From Fragilariopsis cylindrus CCMP1102 (taxonomy: Eukaryota; Bacillariophyta; Bacillariophyceae; Bacillariales; Bacillariaceae): a stretch of DNA of 34,108 nt. The notes beneath the pieces were generated by a model. The model was not told the DNA's origin. It saw only the letters and a program-made list of their open reading frames with translations, and did no database searches. Both the position numbers and the translations under genes were made by a program. The DNA lies in the NCBI GenBank assembly GCA_900095095.1, contig FMBT01000625.1, positions 1-34,108 on the forward strand, read 5' to 3'. Positions 1 through 10,090 of this stretch are shown here, piece after piece; the stretch's first letter is position 1; every line of letters starts with the position of its first letter.

Positions 1-70
1 CAGCGATACCTTCTTCTACTGTCCAAGACTCATTCGCCTCTCCATAATGTCCACAACGTCTAATAGACGA

Positions 71-356
71 CGAGATGAAGAACTGACTCCATATGAACGA
101 TACCTCTTTGATTTCGGCAAACAGGTTATGTGATTCCGTTTCGGGTATTTTGTTTCTTCAAATAAGGCTGTGAATAAGTGAAGTAGCAATGGCTGTGACT
201 GGTGAAGCAATGGCTTTGACTAAGGCTACGACTAGTGAAGCAATGGCTGCAAGTAAGGCTATGAATAGTGAAGCATTAGCTGCGATCAGGGCCGTGACCA
301 AACTGTTTGTCACGAGATGAAGAACTGACTCCATATATGAACAGCGCATCTTTGAT
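71..356. repeat. 33-bp tandem repeats between two 43-bp direct repeats
   Basis: Three 33-bp units lie head to tail at 201-233, 234-266 and 267-299, each beginning (a/g)gtgaagca, with a decayed fourth unit upstream (about 165-200). They are flanked by near-identical copies of a segment starting cgagatgaagaactgactcc at 71-113 and 313-356. The 33-bp unit equals 11 codons. On the plus strand an open frame from ATG 189 to TGA 318-320 reads the units as SEAMA-type 11-residue repeats (43 residues). Codon-sized periodicity hints at a former coding repeat, but there is no other gene evidence. The remainder of 1-485 holds nothing I recognise. Confidence 0.7.
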
Positions 357-485
357 TGCTACGATAATGGAATGGATTCGATTGGTGTAACAAGTGCTGC
401 GAGTCGAGTCAGGCTGTGTAGAATAATATGGCTATAGTAACAGTCAGGATACGTCTGATCAAAGCATTCAAAGGCGATCATAGCC

Positions 486-826
486 ATGGCTGGCATGCTG
501 TCACCTGATCGATCTGCTAGGTGCCCAAATGAAAAGAATGGTAAGAATTTTCTTGTATTATCATTTTCATTATCATTGTTGTTGTTTTTATAATATTATT
601 ATTTCAAATACTAACATTTTTGTTGTTTGTCATTTGCAAATACACGTTAGAAAAACAAACAATGAATAACACTGCACAAGATCATAATGATGATGACGAT
701 GTTCTTGCAGATGTTCTTGCAGTAGCATCATCAACAACTATTATTGCTACTCCAACAACGAAGAAGGACCGCAGTGAAGTGAATGGAGTAGATGAAAATA
801 ATAACAACGATGACGGAGGAAGGTGA
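486..826 (+). CDS. possible two-exon small Asp/Asn-rich protein
   Basis: Weak candidate. ATG 486 opens a short exon to 540, followed by a good donor (gtaag at 541). A pyrimidine-rich stretch with a ctaac branch-like site at about 611 leads to an AG at 649-650. Joining 486-540 to 651-826 keeps one frame and gives 76 residues ending at TGA 824-826. The second exon is rich in Asp, Asn and Thr (tracts such as NDDDD and NNNNDD), the composition of other proteins in this window. Another intron with an acceptor at 901-902 could lengthen the tail. No domain is recognised. The joined splice frame is the only real support. Confidence 0.3.
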
Positions 827-1105
827 CGACGGATAACAAGTAGCGGCGGCAAGTGCGACGAGCTTTTTTCTTTTTTTTCTCCCTTCACTAATAAATTTAC
901 AGGTCATCAAAACAATGTGAAGATGAATAGAATAAGGCAAACGAAGAATCATTATTAGCTGCTAATGAAGTATTTATAGAAATCTTACCTGTTCGAAATT
1001 AATTGGATTGCAATAACGCATATATTATTTCATACATCATCTAATCATATTACTAGTAAAATATTTATGTAGGAATGGAATGGAATGGAATGGATTTAGA
1101 TTTTT
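827..1105. other. A/T-rich spacer
   Basis: About 280 bases between the small candidate gene and the 3' end of the receptor gene on the opposite strand. It contains a pyrimidine run (865-890), a possible acceptor at 901-902, and a ggaatggaat-type microrepeat at 1073-1093. No gene is seen. Confidence 0.5.
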
Positions 1106-2881
1106 TCAAACATGATCTTGTACCGCATTCCATTGAATCGTTTGTTCATTGTCAACACGTTCATCCTCGGAATCTCCATCATGAACGAAATCAGCAAAAG
1201 CACCCGATGCATTAGTACCATCAAATATATTAAAACTCCACTTATTATTTCCACTGCTGCTGCTACTACCACCACTACAGTCCTGTTCTATCGTCGCTGC
1301 AGGTATCCGTGAGTCTTTAATAATAGCATTATCATCCAATCCTTGTTGTTGTTGTTGTTGTATATCAATATCATTATCGTAATTGTTATTTCCTTTGTTA
1401 TCATTTTCGCTATCGTTGTCATTATCATTGTCATTGATATCAAATTCCTCACTACTAAATATATTATTATTAGTGATGACGGCATCGTCAACCGCAAAGA
1501 TTTCACTTTCGATTTTGCATTGCGTTGTAGTATTAGTATGATCACGATTTCCAGTGGTAGTAGTAGTAGTAGTAGTAGTTTTAGCATTAATAGTAGCTGC
1601 ACCTGCTGCTGCTTTCTTTTTCTTCTTCTCGTTTCTTTTCTTCCTCTTCTTCTTGCTATCGATAGAAAAGTAACGATGAACTAACATACACCATAAACCA
1701 AACCAATGTGTATGATATATTAGAAGCTATATCCATAATTATTTGTGTTTCCTCCTGCTGTAATTGACTCCAGCTTAGAGCATGGAGTATAATCGATGGT
1801 ACAATCCCACCATATAATGCTAATAAATAAATAATTGTTTGTACAATAACAGTTGTTGCCGTGATACGAATTGTATTCTGATTATTTTTTACCTTGACTA
1901 TAAGAATTATCATAATGGTTAGTGGACAAATCAACATCAATGATAATGGTATTGTCCAAAATAATGTGAGTTTACTTAATTGTCGTTCAGTTTCTGGACC
2001 ACGGTCACATACAACATCAGGATATTCTTTAGTACCACAACCTAATGGATCACTTTGTATGAAGCAATAGCCTGCACCGGTATTATTAAATGCCTTTTGA
2101 GTTAATAGATATATACCTGATGCAATTGGGTATATATGGACAGCAATATGTATATATTTTTCAATCCATATATATCTGATTTTCTCAAAGTGTGCAAAAC
2201 GCCAACAAAGCTGTACACCGAGAAACTACAATAATAATAAAATGCTACCAGAATTGTGATATATAAAGCGAATCCCTGAATTGTACATGTCAAAACAGAT
2301 CCAAAATTACCAATGGCATTTGTTGATCCAACTGGAATAGCTGCTGCACCATAAATCAAAAAATCCACCCCAAATAAATTCGTATATTGTCATACCTGTA
2401 TTATTATTCACGGGCAGTATATAGCAGTAGAAGATATATAGTAAATATTTGTTAGTTGCACACAAAAACGAAAACCAAAACGAAATCAAAGTGGAGATGG
2501 AAATAAAGAGAGTCGATGACATATTATTCGTGTATATAGCATAGCACGGAACACATATAATACGAACGCGAACAACTAACACGTACCTAATACAAGACGA
2601 TGAAATAATCGATCACGTCTTTTCCATGCTAAAGCAAACATAAAAATACTACTGAGTACTACTATGATACCTAAAATACGTTGGGACCAAAAGCCAATTA
2701 TAAGATATTGCTCAGCTACTAGCTGTTGCATTATTCTTTGTGACGACGAGGACGAGGACGACGAGGAATGATGATTATACACGGAATAAGCAGTAGTAGG
2801 CACTAATACTGCATCAATAAACGTCGTATCGTCCGACGACGAAGATGAGTGATAATTATGAAAGCGACCTGCTACAACCAT
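1106..2881 (-). CDS. 7TM (GPCR-like) receptor, frameshifted
   Basis: Exon 1 is 2587-2881 (ATG at 2881, preceded by an in-frame stop). The intron is 2396-2586, with donor gtacgt, a ctaac branch-like site and acceptor acag. Exon 2 is 1106-2395. The product resembles the diatom cAMP-receptor/secretin-like seven-helix proteins: a Ser-rich N-terminus, TM1 ending AWKRRDRLFHRLVLG, a GMTIYEFIW TM2 start, a TCTIQGFAL TM3 start, AHFEKIRYIWIEKYIHIAVH before TM4, a GYCFI extracellular loop, TM5-TM7, then a basic K/R-rich and Asn/Ser/Asp-rich cytoplasmic tail. The receptor peptide changes frame three times without internal stops: at the A-run 2358-2363, near 2203-2216, and near 1690-1708. It is either a young pseudogene or contains sequence errors. 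The ligand is unknown. The likely location is the plasma membrane or an endomembrane. Confidence 0.7.
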
Positions 2882-3736
2882 GGTAATAACAATAAGGACA
2901 ATTCGATCGATCGACACGACGACGGTGATTCTCTTGTCCCTCTATCAGAGTACGAAATACAATGGTTGAAAAGATGAGTAGATATACCCAATAACATCTA
3001 AAGTGTCAGAATAAAAATAATACCGTAGGCGCGATAATAAAACTTTTTGTTGCGACGTTTGATAAAACGGGCCCAAATAAAAATTCAAAAGAAGATATCC
3101 AGATGCTTCTTTTTATGAAACTTCTACTGTACGTAAGAAGAAGAGTTTGATGAAGGAGGCGAATCCGTGACTCACTCCATAACTCGTTAAACGGGTTTAA
3201 TTTACAACGAAGAAAAGAAACGAAATCCACACACTTTTGTAGTGGACGTCAACCGTTTTTCTTGCTGATGAAAAGTCACGTGCTGTAGGTAACAATGATC
3301 GATCGATCAATCGAATGAATCAAACGATTATTCTGTCGGTGATATCTATTATTTATCAGAGAGGATTATTAGAAACTTCAACATTAATGTAAGAAGTTTC
3401 AACAAAATAAGAAATACCTGTACGTAGATTGAATAATATGCCCGACAAAAAACATAAGCCTTTCGAATTTGCGATCCTTCTTTGGATCGGGATCGGCATA
3501 TTTTTCTATTGCGAGCCATAGGTTCGTTCACAAATTTTAAAAAAAATGACTTTACGACCTAAAAAAGGATTGATTCTTCATTCATTCTCATTTATTCACC
3601 CTTAATTAGCAGATATCTTCAAGTGGTTGCTTTAATATTAATAATCATTATCAAGTGTCTCATTTCTTATCTATATGTATATAATCTAAACGTACGAACT
3701 ATTTTGTCAACAGAAAATAAAGATAACAATAACAGT
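2882..3736. other. spacer between divergent genes
   Basis: Shared upstream region of the receptor gene (leftward) and the low-complexity gene (rightward). It contains a cgatcgatcgatc-type run near 2905-2915 and another near 3298-3312. The open frames at 3006-3230 and 3349-3531 (-) look like chance frames. A gtcaacag at about 3707-3714 could be a 5'-UTR intron acceptor for the rightward gene. Confidence 0.4.
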
Positions 3737-6023
3737 ATGAAAATGAAGATGAAAATGAAGATGAAAAACAGGGACGATAATAGGAAGAATAATAATACTG
3801 CACTCATGATCATCAATAATTCCAACAACAACAACAACAACAATAACAATAACAGCACCATCGATGATGATTTTTACCCTCAGCATACATTATTACCATC
3901 GATAACAAGAAATTCAAAGCATGATAAATGTTCATGGATTGAATTAGATCTTACAGACCATGCTTATACTGATACAGAAAGTAACAGTAACCATAAAGTT
4001 CTCGAACACGAAATCAATAATAAAAAAGTGGACGACGATTGCGACTACGACTATGCATACGGTGAGTATCATAGTTCTTTATCATCTTTTGAATCATTTG
4101 CAGAGCCTTCGTTTCACGATGTGATTCTCGACTCAGTGAAGAATAGTAACAAAAATGAGCCTATTATTCATACTGGTCGTATTACTACTGAAAATGAAAA
4201 TAGTAGAAGTAGAAAAAGAAGTAGTAGTAATAATAATTATAATAGAATAGACAATACTACCGAAACTATATGCAGAGAGGTTGACGACGTTATCGGAATA
4301 AAAGGCGACGAAGTAGTAGTAAAACACCGAACAACTCCACCTGTTATGGAAAACAGTCAGAAAAGTAATAAACCAATCAGACAACGTCTACTGATGATGA
4401 TGGGGAAACTTAATAAAAGGAAAACAAAACTATCACGATCGAAATTTAATGTCGATGATGCAATGACGACTCAACGATCAGCTGATCCACTCACTATACT
4501 ATCAATCCCAAAGGAACAACAACATAGTACTGATGTTAGCTGCAGTATGAGTGACATAGACACAACAACAGCAACACCAACAGCAGAACCGCAATCAGCT
4601 CAAGCCACAGCTCCAACCACAGCTCCAGCATCATCACCATCGCCATCGCCATCACCATCACCATCAACATCAACATCAACATCAACGTCAACATTACCAA
4701 CAGCAACAGCAAAACCGCCACCAGCACCAACAACAACAACAACAACAACAGCACCGCAGCATTTATTGCGACGAAGCAATCTCAAACAGAAGAAGAATTT
4801 ACCAACAATAGATGATCATGATCATGATCATGACGACAACAAAGAGAAGAAGATACAGACCAAGAGTAACATGACTAAGAGTAGTAGTAGGAGCAACAAG
4901 AAGAAGACAGGTGCTAAGAACAACAACAGATCAAAAAGTTGCAATTATTTAGATACTGATGATACTGATGATGATGATTGTTATGGCTTATTAACAGTAT
5001 CAGATCATCGCAGACGACGAAGGAACGATAAATTTACAAAGAATGCGAAGACGAAACGTGTAGATGACAACAAAAAGAGGAAGACACAGGTCAAGAATAA
5101 CACGACTAAGAGTAATAGTAGGAGCAAAAAGAACGAAAAGAAAGAACATGCTACAGGCGTTAAGAATACCTACACATCAAACAGTTGCAGTTCTCTAGAT
5201 AGTGATGATGGGTTTTATGGCTTATCGACAATATCAGTTCATCACAGACGACGTAGGAACTATACAATTACAAAGGATACGAAGACGAAACGTGTAGAGA
5301 GCGATGATAATATTGTCGGCGATAACGAACAAGACGAAACCAGAAAACTAACGACGACTACGAATAGAGGGGATAATAAGATTAATAGTAGTAATAATAA
5401 TAGTAATAATAAGAAGAAGAGAAAGTCGATTAATAAGACATCGAAGAGAATGCATTCCCGTTCGTTATTATTGCCATCAGACAACAACGACATCGATGAC
5501 AACGAAGAGAACGAACTGAAGGAAGAAAAAGGGAGGACAAGAATTGAAGATCATGATGATGATAATGGAACCGATAACAATGCTGTCATCGCCGCGTTAG
5601 ATAATTTAATCACAAAAAATACGAAGAATAAGCCATCGTCTTGGACGAATAAGCCATCCGACAATAATATGGATGTCAAGTTGTTGCCAACAGGACGACG
5701 TTCCTTTAGTGTTATTGATGGTAGTAGTAGCAGCAGGAATAAAAATCCCAATGCTACTAGGTATTCTGCAAGACGAAGTTCCTTTAGTGTTATTGATGGT
5801 AGTGGTAGTAGTAGCAGCAATAAAGATCCCAATGCTACTAGTTATTCTACAAGACGAAGTTCCTTTAATGTTATTGATGGCAGTAGTAGTAGCAGCAATA
5901 AAAACCCCAATGCTACTAGCTATTCTACAAGGAGTTTGGAAATTAGTACTGTTACAATCAAAAGTACCATCGGTAGCAGCAGCAGCAACAGTAAGAATAA
6001 CAGTAAGAATAACAATAATAGCG

Positions 6024-6056
<33 letters not shown>

Positions 6057-6358
6057 TCGATGTTCTACCAATAAGAACAAGGAGTAATCACCGAATTACA
6101 AGTCATAAGCAACGAGAAAGAAAGCTAGCCGAATCTGAAAATCGTCGTGCTTTAATCAGAAACTCTTTGCTCGCTGCTGCTAATATTAATACCATTAATG
6201 ATGACGATGACGACAACGATAGTAATAAATTTGGCAGCTTTAGCAATCGTGCCTATCCAACTAAAAGAGGTTCACTGAAAAGGAGTCAATCATTACAAAA
6301 CCATCGAAACACTACTAAAATGCAACAGCAGGTAATATTTCCAGAAATAGATAGATAA
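3737..6358 (+). CDS. low-complexity Asn/Ser/Lys-rich protein, paralogue of 19176-20123
   Basis: No known domain is recognised. The open frame runs further upstream from a GTG, but ATG 3737 aligns with the start of the paralogue at 19176, giving 873 residues. The N-terminus has KMKMK, a poly-Asn tract, and then the conserved block KHDKCSWIELD (about 3916-3948), shared with the paralogue (KHNKYSWIELD). The middle is Thr/Pro/Ser-rich (4560-4755). Two copies of a basic/acidic module follow (4877-5300; each has DD..YGL, HRRRRN and TKTKRV or AKTKRV). Next are three tandem RRSSF-VIDGSSSS repeats (5692-5935). The C-terminal block KLAESENRRALIRNSL (6121-6168) is again shared with the paralogue. The sequence predicts a largely disordered, highly charged protein. 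No signal peptide or membrane helix is expected from the ATG at 3737. Function unknown. Confidence 0.7.
5692..5940 (+). repeat. three coding tandem repeats with RRSSF core
   Basis: Within the 873-residue protein, three consecutive units of about 27-29 codons begin RRSFSVIDG, RRSSFSVIDG and RRSSFNVIDG and end N(K/R)(N/D)PNAT.YS. The DNA copies are also similar (gacgaagttcctttagtgtt), so the duplication is fairly recent. R-R-x-S is the usual context of basophilic kinases, so repeated phosphorylation is possible (inference). Confidence 0.85.
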
Positions 6359-6384
6359 ATATATTTCCAGAAATAGATAAATAA
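6337..6384 (+). repeat. short tandem duplication across the stop codon
   Basis: Two adjacent copies of atatttccagaaatagata lie over the end of the low-complexity gene. The first copy encodes the last residues and supplies the in-frame TAA. The second lies just downstream. Confidence 0.75.
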
Positions 6385-6577
6385 ATAATGGTATTAATAA
6401 TAGTTCTGAACCGAGTGATTTTCCCAGTTCTGTTCCGAGCGGGTTCTGTGTACGAATCCGAACTCGAATATCCGAGTGAGCCACCATACCATCTGGTTTT
6501 TTTTTTACTAGAACCTTGAAAAAAGTGATCCATTAACTACCACCTTAATTAGTAACACTCTAGGACAGACCTGTACT

Positions 6578-9320
6578 TATTTAGTTTTTATTTTAGACAA
6601 TGTGAAAAAGCTAAATCATGTCCTGTGGTACTTGCTACCTGTACCACTCCACTTTCTGGCATTCTAACCCATTCTGGCATGTATAAAGTCCCAATCAGAT
6701 GGTATAGTCTGAGCTTAATATGCATAGGGTGGATACCTGGAGCGGACTTTGAGGTGCTAGGTATGTGTACTTCACACTGGAAGGTGGTTAAGGGTGTGAT
6801 GCAGCCTAGGACATGGGAAAATGGCCCAATGGGGGGGGGGGGGGTATGTGACCTAGTACACACTCAAAAAGATGAGTTGTTCCTAAGGAAGCACATAGGG
6901 TTGACCATATACACTAAAGGGAATATAAACTTGGCAAGCTATGGGCAGGACCATGCTGATGTGGGTGCTAAAGGGAGAAAACCTGTTTTCGGGCCTAAAT
7001 GACCCTTTTGGGGGCTTAGCACACCCTGACACCTTCCTAACCTCCCTAGAGCCCTAAGCAATAGTTGGACCTTGTACCCATAGGTATAATGTTGAGCTCC
7101 ATATAATCTTTCAAGGTTATTAGGTCTGTATTGATGGTGCTTCACAGCCTTGATTACACGCGCACTTGGCACTTAGAGAAATTGTGTATTTTAATAGAGA
7201 TGGGTTTTGACCCATGACACCCCAAACATATGTATGGTTTCCTAAAACAATGATAGAATACAAAACCTTTATAATGAATTAGGTTGATGCCTAGCTATTT
7301 TATTTGGGACTCAGTATATCTGGTATGGGCGCAGTATAGCATCTCAAATATTTTTGCAATGTGTGCATTATGGGCCATTTTATGCCAATTCTATTGTTCC
7401 CCGCCCCACTACACCACCAATATGGCAAATACTCCAAGCATTGTCTGTGTATTTTGACCATATTCATATATTGAAGGTATCTGGGTGTTGAAACCATGGT
7501 CCAATTCTTTTGTTTGATGCTGTGGCAGCCTATATTTGAATGGTACTTTTGGGCATGGAAATATGAAATGTTGGCCAAAATGCAATGTTTATGTTCTGGA
7601 GGCAAGAATGAGGTAAGTATGAGGGATCATAACCATATTTTCATCCCCTATGGGTATGAGATGGATGACTGGGTGTTATTCTAGTGCACCATACTGGTTG
7701 TAGAACCTAAGGAGAATGTATTCATCTTATTATTCACCTAAGAGAAGTTATTCATCTTCTTCTTATTCAAAGTTGTTTAATAATCCAATAACCAAACTCC
7801 ACTGGAGAATTTGTATAAAAATGATACCAATCAGAATTACTTTAGTCAAGTGATGATTAACCACCAGGGATGGTAGGAGGGAAACACATTCAATCTGTCT
7901 AGTACTGTTAAACCATTGTGTTTCATACCAACCTACACCTGGATCTCTTGTTCACCTAGTTGTTTTTGTGCCTACCACAACAGCAAAACAAATTTTATTC
8001 CTCAACCACAGAAACAAAAATAGGCAAACACAATGTTCATATACACTTTGTGGATGTTTGTGCACCTGACTCATCTGGTGTTGTTATATGGAACCTTTTC
8101 AAATGAGATATTTTGTGGTTCATTTCTGATCAAAAATCTTGTTATTTTTGTGCATGCAACAACAATAAAACGAATTTTATCACCTCAACCACAGGAACAG
8201 AAAAGTTGTAGGAGGCAAACACAATGTTCATATACACTTTGTGGATGTTTGTGCACCTGACTCATCTGGTGTTGTTCTATGGAACCTTTTCAAATGAGAT
8301 ATTTTGTGGTTCATTTCTGATCAAAAATCTTGTTCTTTTTGTGCATGCAACAACAATAAAACGAATTTTATCATCTCAACCACAGGAACAGAAAAGTTGT
8401 AGGAGGCAAACACAATGTTTTAGTAAACTATGTGAATATTTTTGTACCTGACCCATCTAGGGTTGTCCTATGGAACCCTTTCAAATGGGATATTTTGTGG
8501 TTCATTTCTGATCAAAAAGCTTGTTCTTTTTGTGCTTACCACATTAGCAAAACGCATTTTATTCCTCAACCACAGGACCAAAAAAGTGGTAAGAGGCAAA
8601 CACAATGTTCTAGTATACTATTTGAATGTTTATGCACCTGACCCATCTGGTGTTGTCCTATTGAAACCTTTCAAATGAGATATTTTGTGGTTAGTTTCTG
8701 ATCAAAAATCTAGTTATTTATATTTGTGTGCCTACCACATTAGCAAAATGAATTTTATTCCACAACCACATAGACAAAATACTTGTAGGAGGCTAACAAA
8801 TGTTCTAGTATACTATGTGAATATATTTGCACCTGACTCATTAGGGTTGTCCATTGCAACACTTTCAAATGAGATATTTTGTGGTCATTTTGATCAAAAA
8901 TCTAGTTATTTATTTGTGTGCCTACCACATTAGCAAAACAATTCTTTTCTACAACCACAGGAACAAAAAGCTTGTAGGAGGCTAGCATAATGTTCTAGTA
9001 CAATATGTGGAGGCTAGTGCACCTGATCCAGAAGGTGTTGTCCGCTGAAATACTTTCAAATAAGATATGTTGTTGTGTGTAAAAATACATTTTAAATCCC
9101 TAAAATGTGTGCTGTCTGTGAGCCTACATTGTGAGATACCAGTAGGCTTAAAAGACTAAGGAATAAGACTTTCACCATCCAATAGGTCAATTGTAAACTT
9201 CATAGTGTAATTTACAAAAAAAAAGACTTTTTAGGTGTATATATTTGATGCTAAAGTTGTTATTATATACTACACTAACAAATACTAGTAAAATTTGGGC
9301 AATATTTAGTTTTTATTTTA
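6578..9320. mobile_element. 2.7-kb repeat block bounded by 18-bp direct repeats
   Basis: The identical 18-mer tatttagtttttatttta occurs at 6578-6595 and 9303-9320. The interval has no low-complexity coding style and no recognisable transposase, reverse transcriptase or integrase. Its open frames (6625-7002, 7300-7605 and others) match nothing I know. It holds a 14-G run (6831-6844), a 191-bp tandem array (about 7895-9070), and a right end (9110-9318) that recurs at 18545-18757. It behaves like a non-autonomous dispersed repeat. The 18-mer may be a terminal direct repeat rather than a target-site duplication, because part of it (atttagtttttat) is also present at the end of the second block. 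Confidence 0.5.
7895..9070 (+). repeat. 191-bp tandem (satellite-like) array
   Basis: Successive units start at equivalent atg positions 8033, 8224, 8415, 8605, 8800 and 8990, a period of 190-195 bp, after a decayed partial unit from about 7895. The two units from 8033 and 8224 are nearly identical, and later ones diverge progressively. Each carries cacctga(c/t), aaatgagatattttgtggt and caaccacaggaacaaaa-type blocks. The period is not a multiple of three, so the roughly 75-codon frames inside each unit are not conserved, which points to a non-coding array. A diverged copy lies at about 17385-17660. Confidence 0.85.
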
Positions 9321-9432
9321 ATTACTAATTCCACGCGGAGATTTATTCAAGCGTTTCGCTAGATCACCCGGCGCGAAAATTCAAAAAAATGATGAAATTA
9401 TTTAAATTCATCTTTTCATCTTTTCATTTTTC

Positions 9433-9663
9433 ATTTCTTTTATATCTTTCTCATTTCGCGCTACCAGGATCGAGGTACGGTACGCTGTTATTTCTTCAAT
9501 ACGATTGATGAATCTTCACACGCCCCTGGTAGCGCGAAACTGGTAGTGGTAAACTGGTAGCGCGAAATAAGAAAGATATAAGAAATAAAATCTACTTCGC
9601 CAAGCGGTATTGCCAAGCGGAGCAGATTTTATTTCTTATATCATCTTTCATCGGGCGTGTCAC
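9433..9663. repeat. foldback element with nested inverted repeats
   Basis: Arms at 9433-9465 and 9556-9586 are reverse complements (about 31 bp, two or three differences, core atttcgcgctacc / ggtagcgcgaaat). The second arm continues into another hairpin: 9575-9593 pairs perfectly over 19 bp with 9624-9642, around a loop containing two gccaagcgg copies. An outer pair, cacacgccc (about 9517-9525) and gggcgtgt (about 9653-9660), brackets the latter half. Direct repeats ctggtagcgcgaaa lie at 9526-9539 and 9554-9567. No protein-coding capacity is seen. This is MITE- or foldback-like. Confidence 0.75.
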
Positions 9664-10090
9664 TGCATGGCTGGAGCATGTCAACGGGGTGATAGGTGAT
9701 ACAAGTGGGTGGAGTAGAACGAATATTTTGTTTTTACACGATCAACGCTTTTCTTTCACCTCTGCGTCAGCAAGCAACATCCTATTTTGGATACAGTACA
9801 TGTGTTTCGTTGTCACAATACCGGTATCACAACATCATATCTTTTTGTTGGATCATCCAAAAGTTATAAAAAAGACAAGAATCAATTGCAATCTATTAAT
9901 ATTATTAATACAGTAATTCAAAAGACCAAATATGAAGTTTGTATTTCGTTGTAAGTATGAAATACTAAAATGAATACAAGCATGTTGTTTAATTTACCGC
10001 ATAATGTACTGTAAATACTAAAAAGAACTTGACGTTTCCCTATTCCTAACTTCCTATATTTAAAACAAACGAGAAGGCGTGAACTTATTT
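9664..10090 (+). promoter_or_regulatory. upstream region of the oxidase gene
   Basis: About 430 bases between the foldback element and the first ATG of the oxidase gene. It contains tacagta-type motifs (about 9795) and a tactgta (about 10007). An open frame at 9689-9916 shows no recognisable protein. No defined promoter element could be identified. Confidence 0.3.

Noticed and set aside
1288..1602. 104-codon Leu/Ile-rich minus frame in the receptor tail
   Set aside because: It is another frame of the Asn/Asp/Ser microsatellite-coded tail. The accepted frame ends in a non-repetitive acidic segment (WSFNIFDGTNASGAFADF), which looks genuinely coding.
3006..3531. Two minus-strand frames upstream of the receptor gene, considered as 5' exons
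   Set aside because: The receptor ATG at 2881 follows an in-frame stop, and no donor/acceptor pair joins these frames to it convincingly.
6625..7002. 125-codon open frame in the first repeat block
   Set aside because: It crosses a 14-G run, shows no known domain, and lies in DNA that behaves as a non-coding repeat.
8033..8933. Series of 69-82-codon frames in the 191-bp array
   Set aside because: The unit length is not a multiple of three and frames shift from copy to copy; they are by-products of the repeat.
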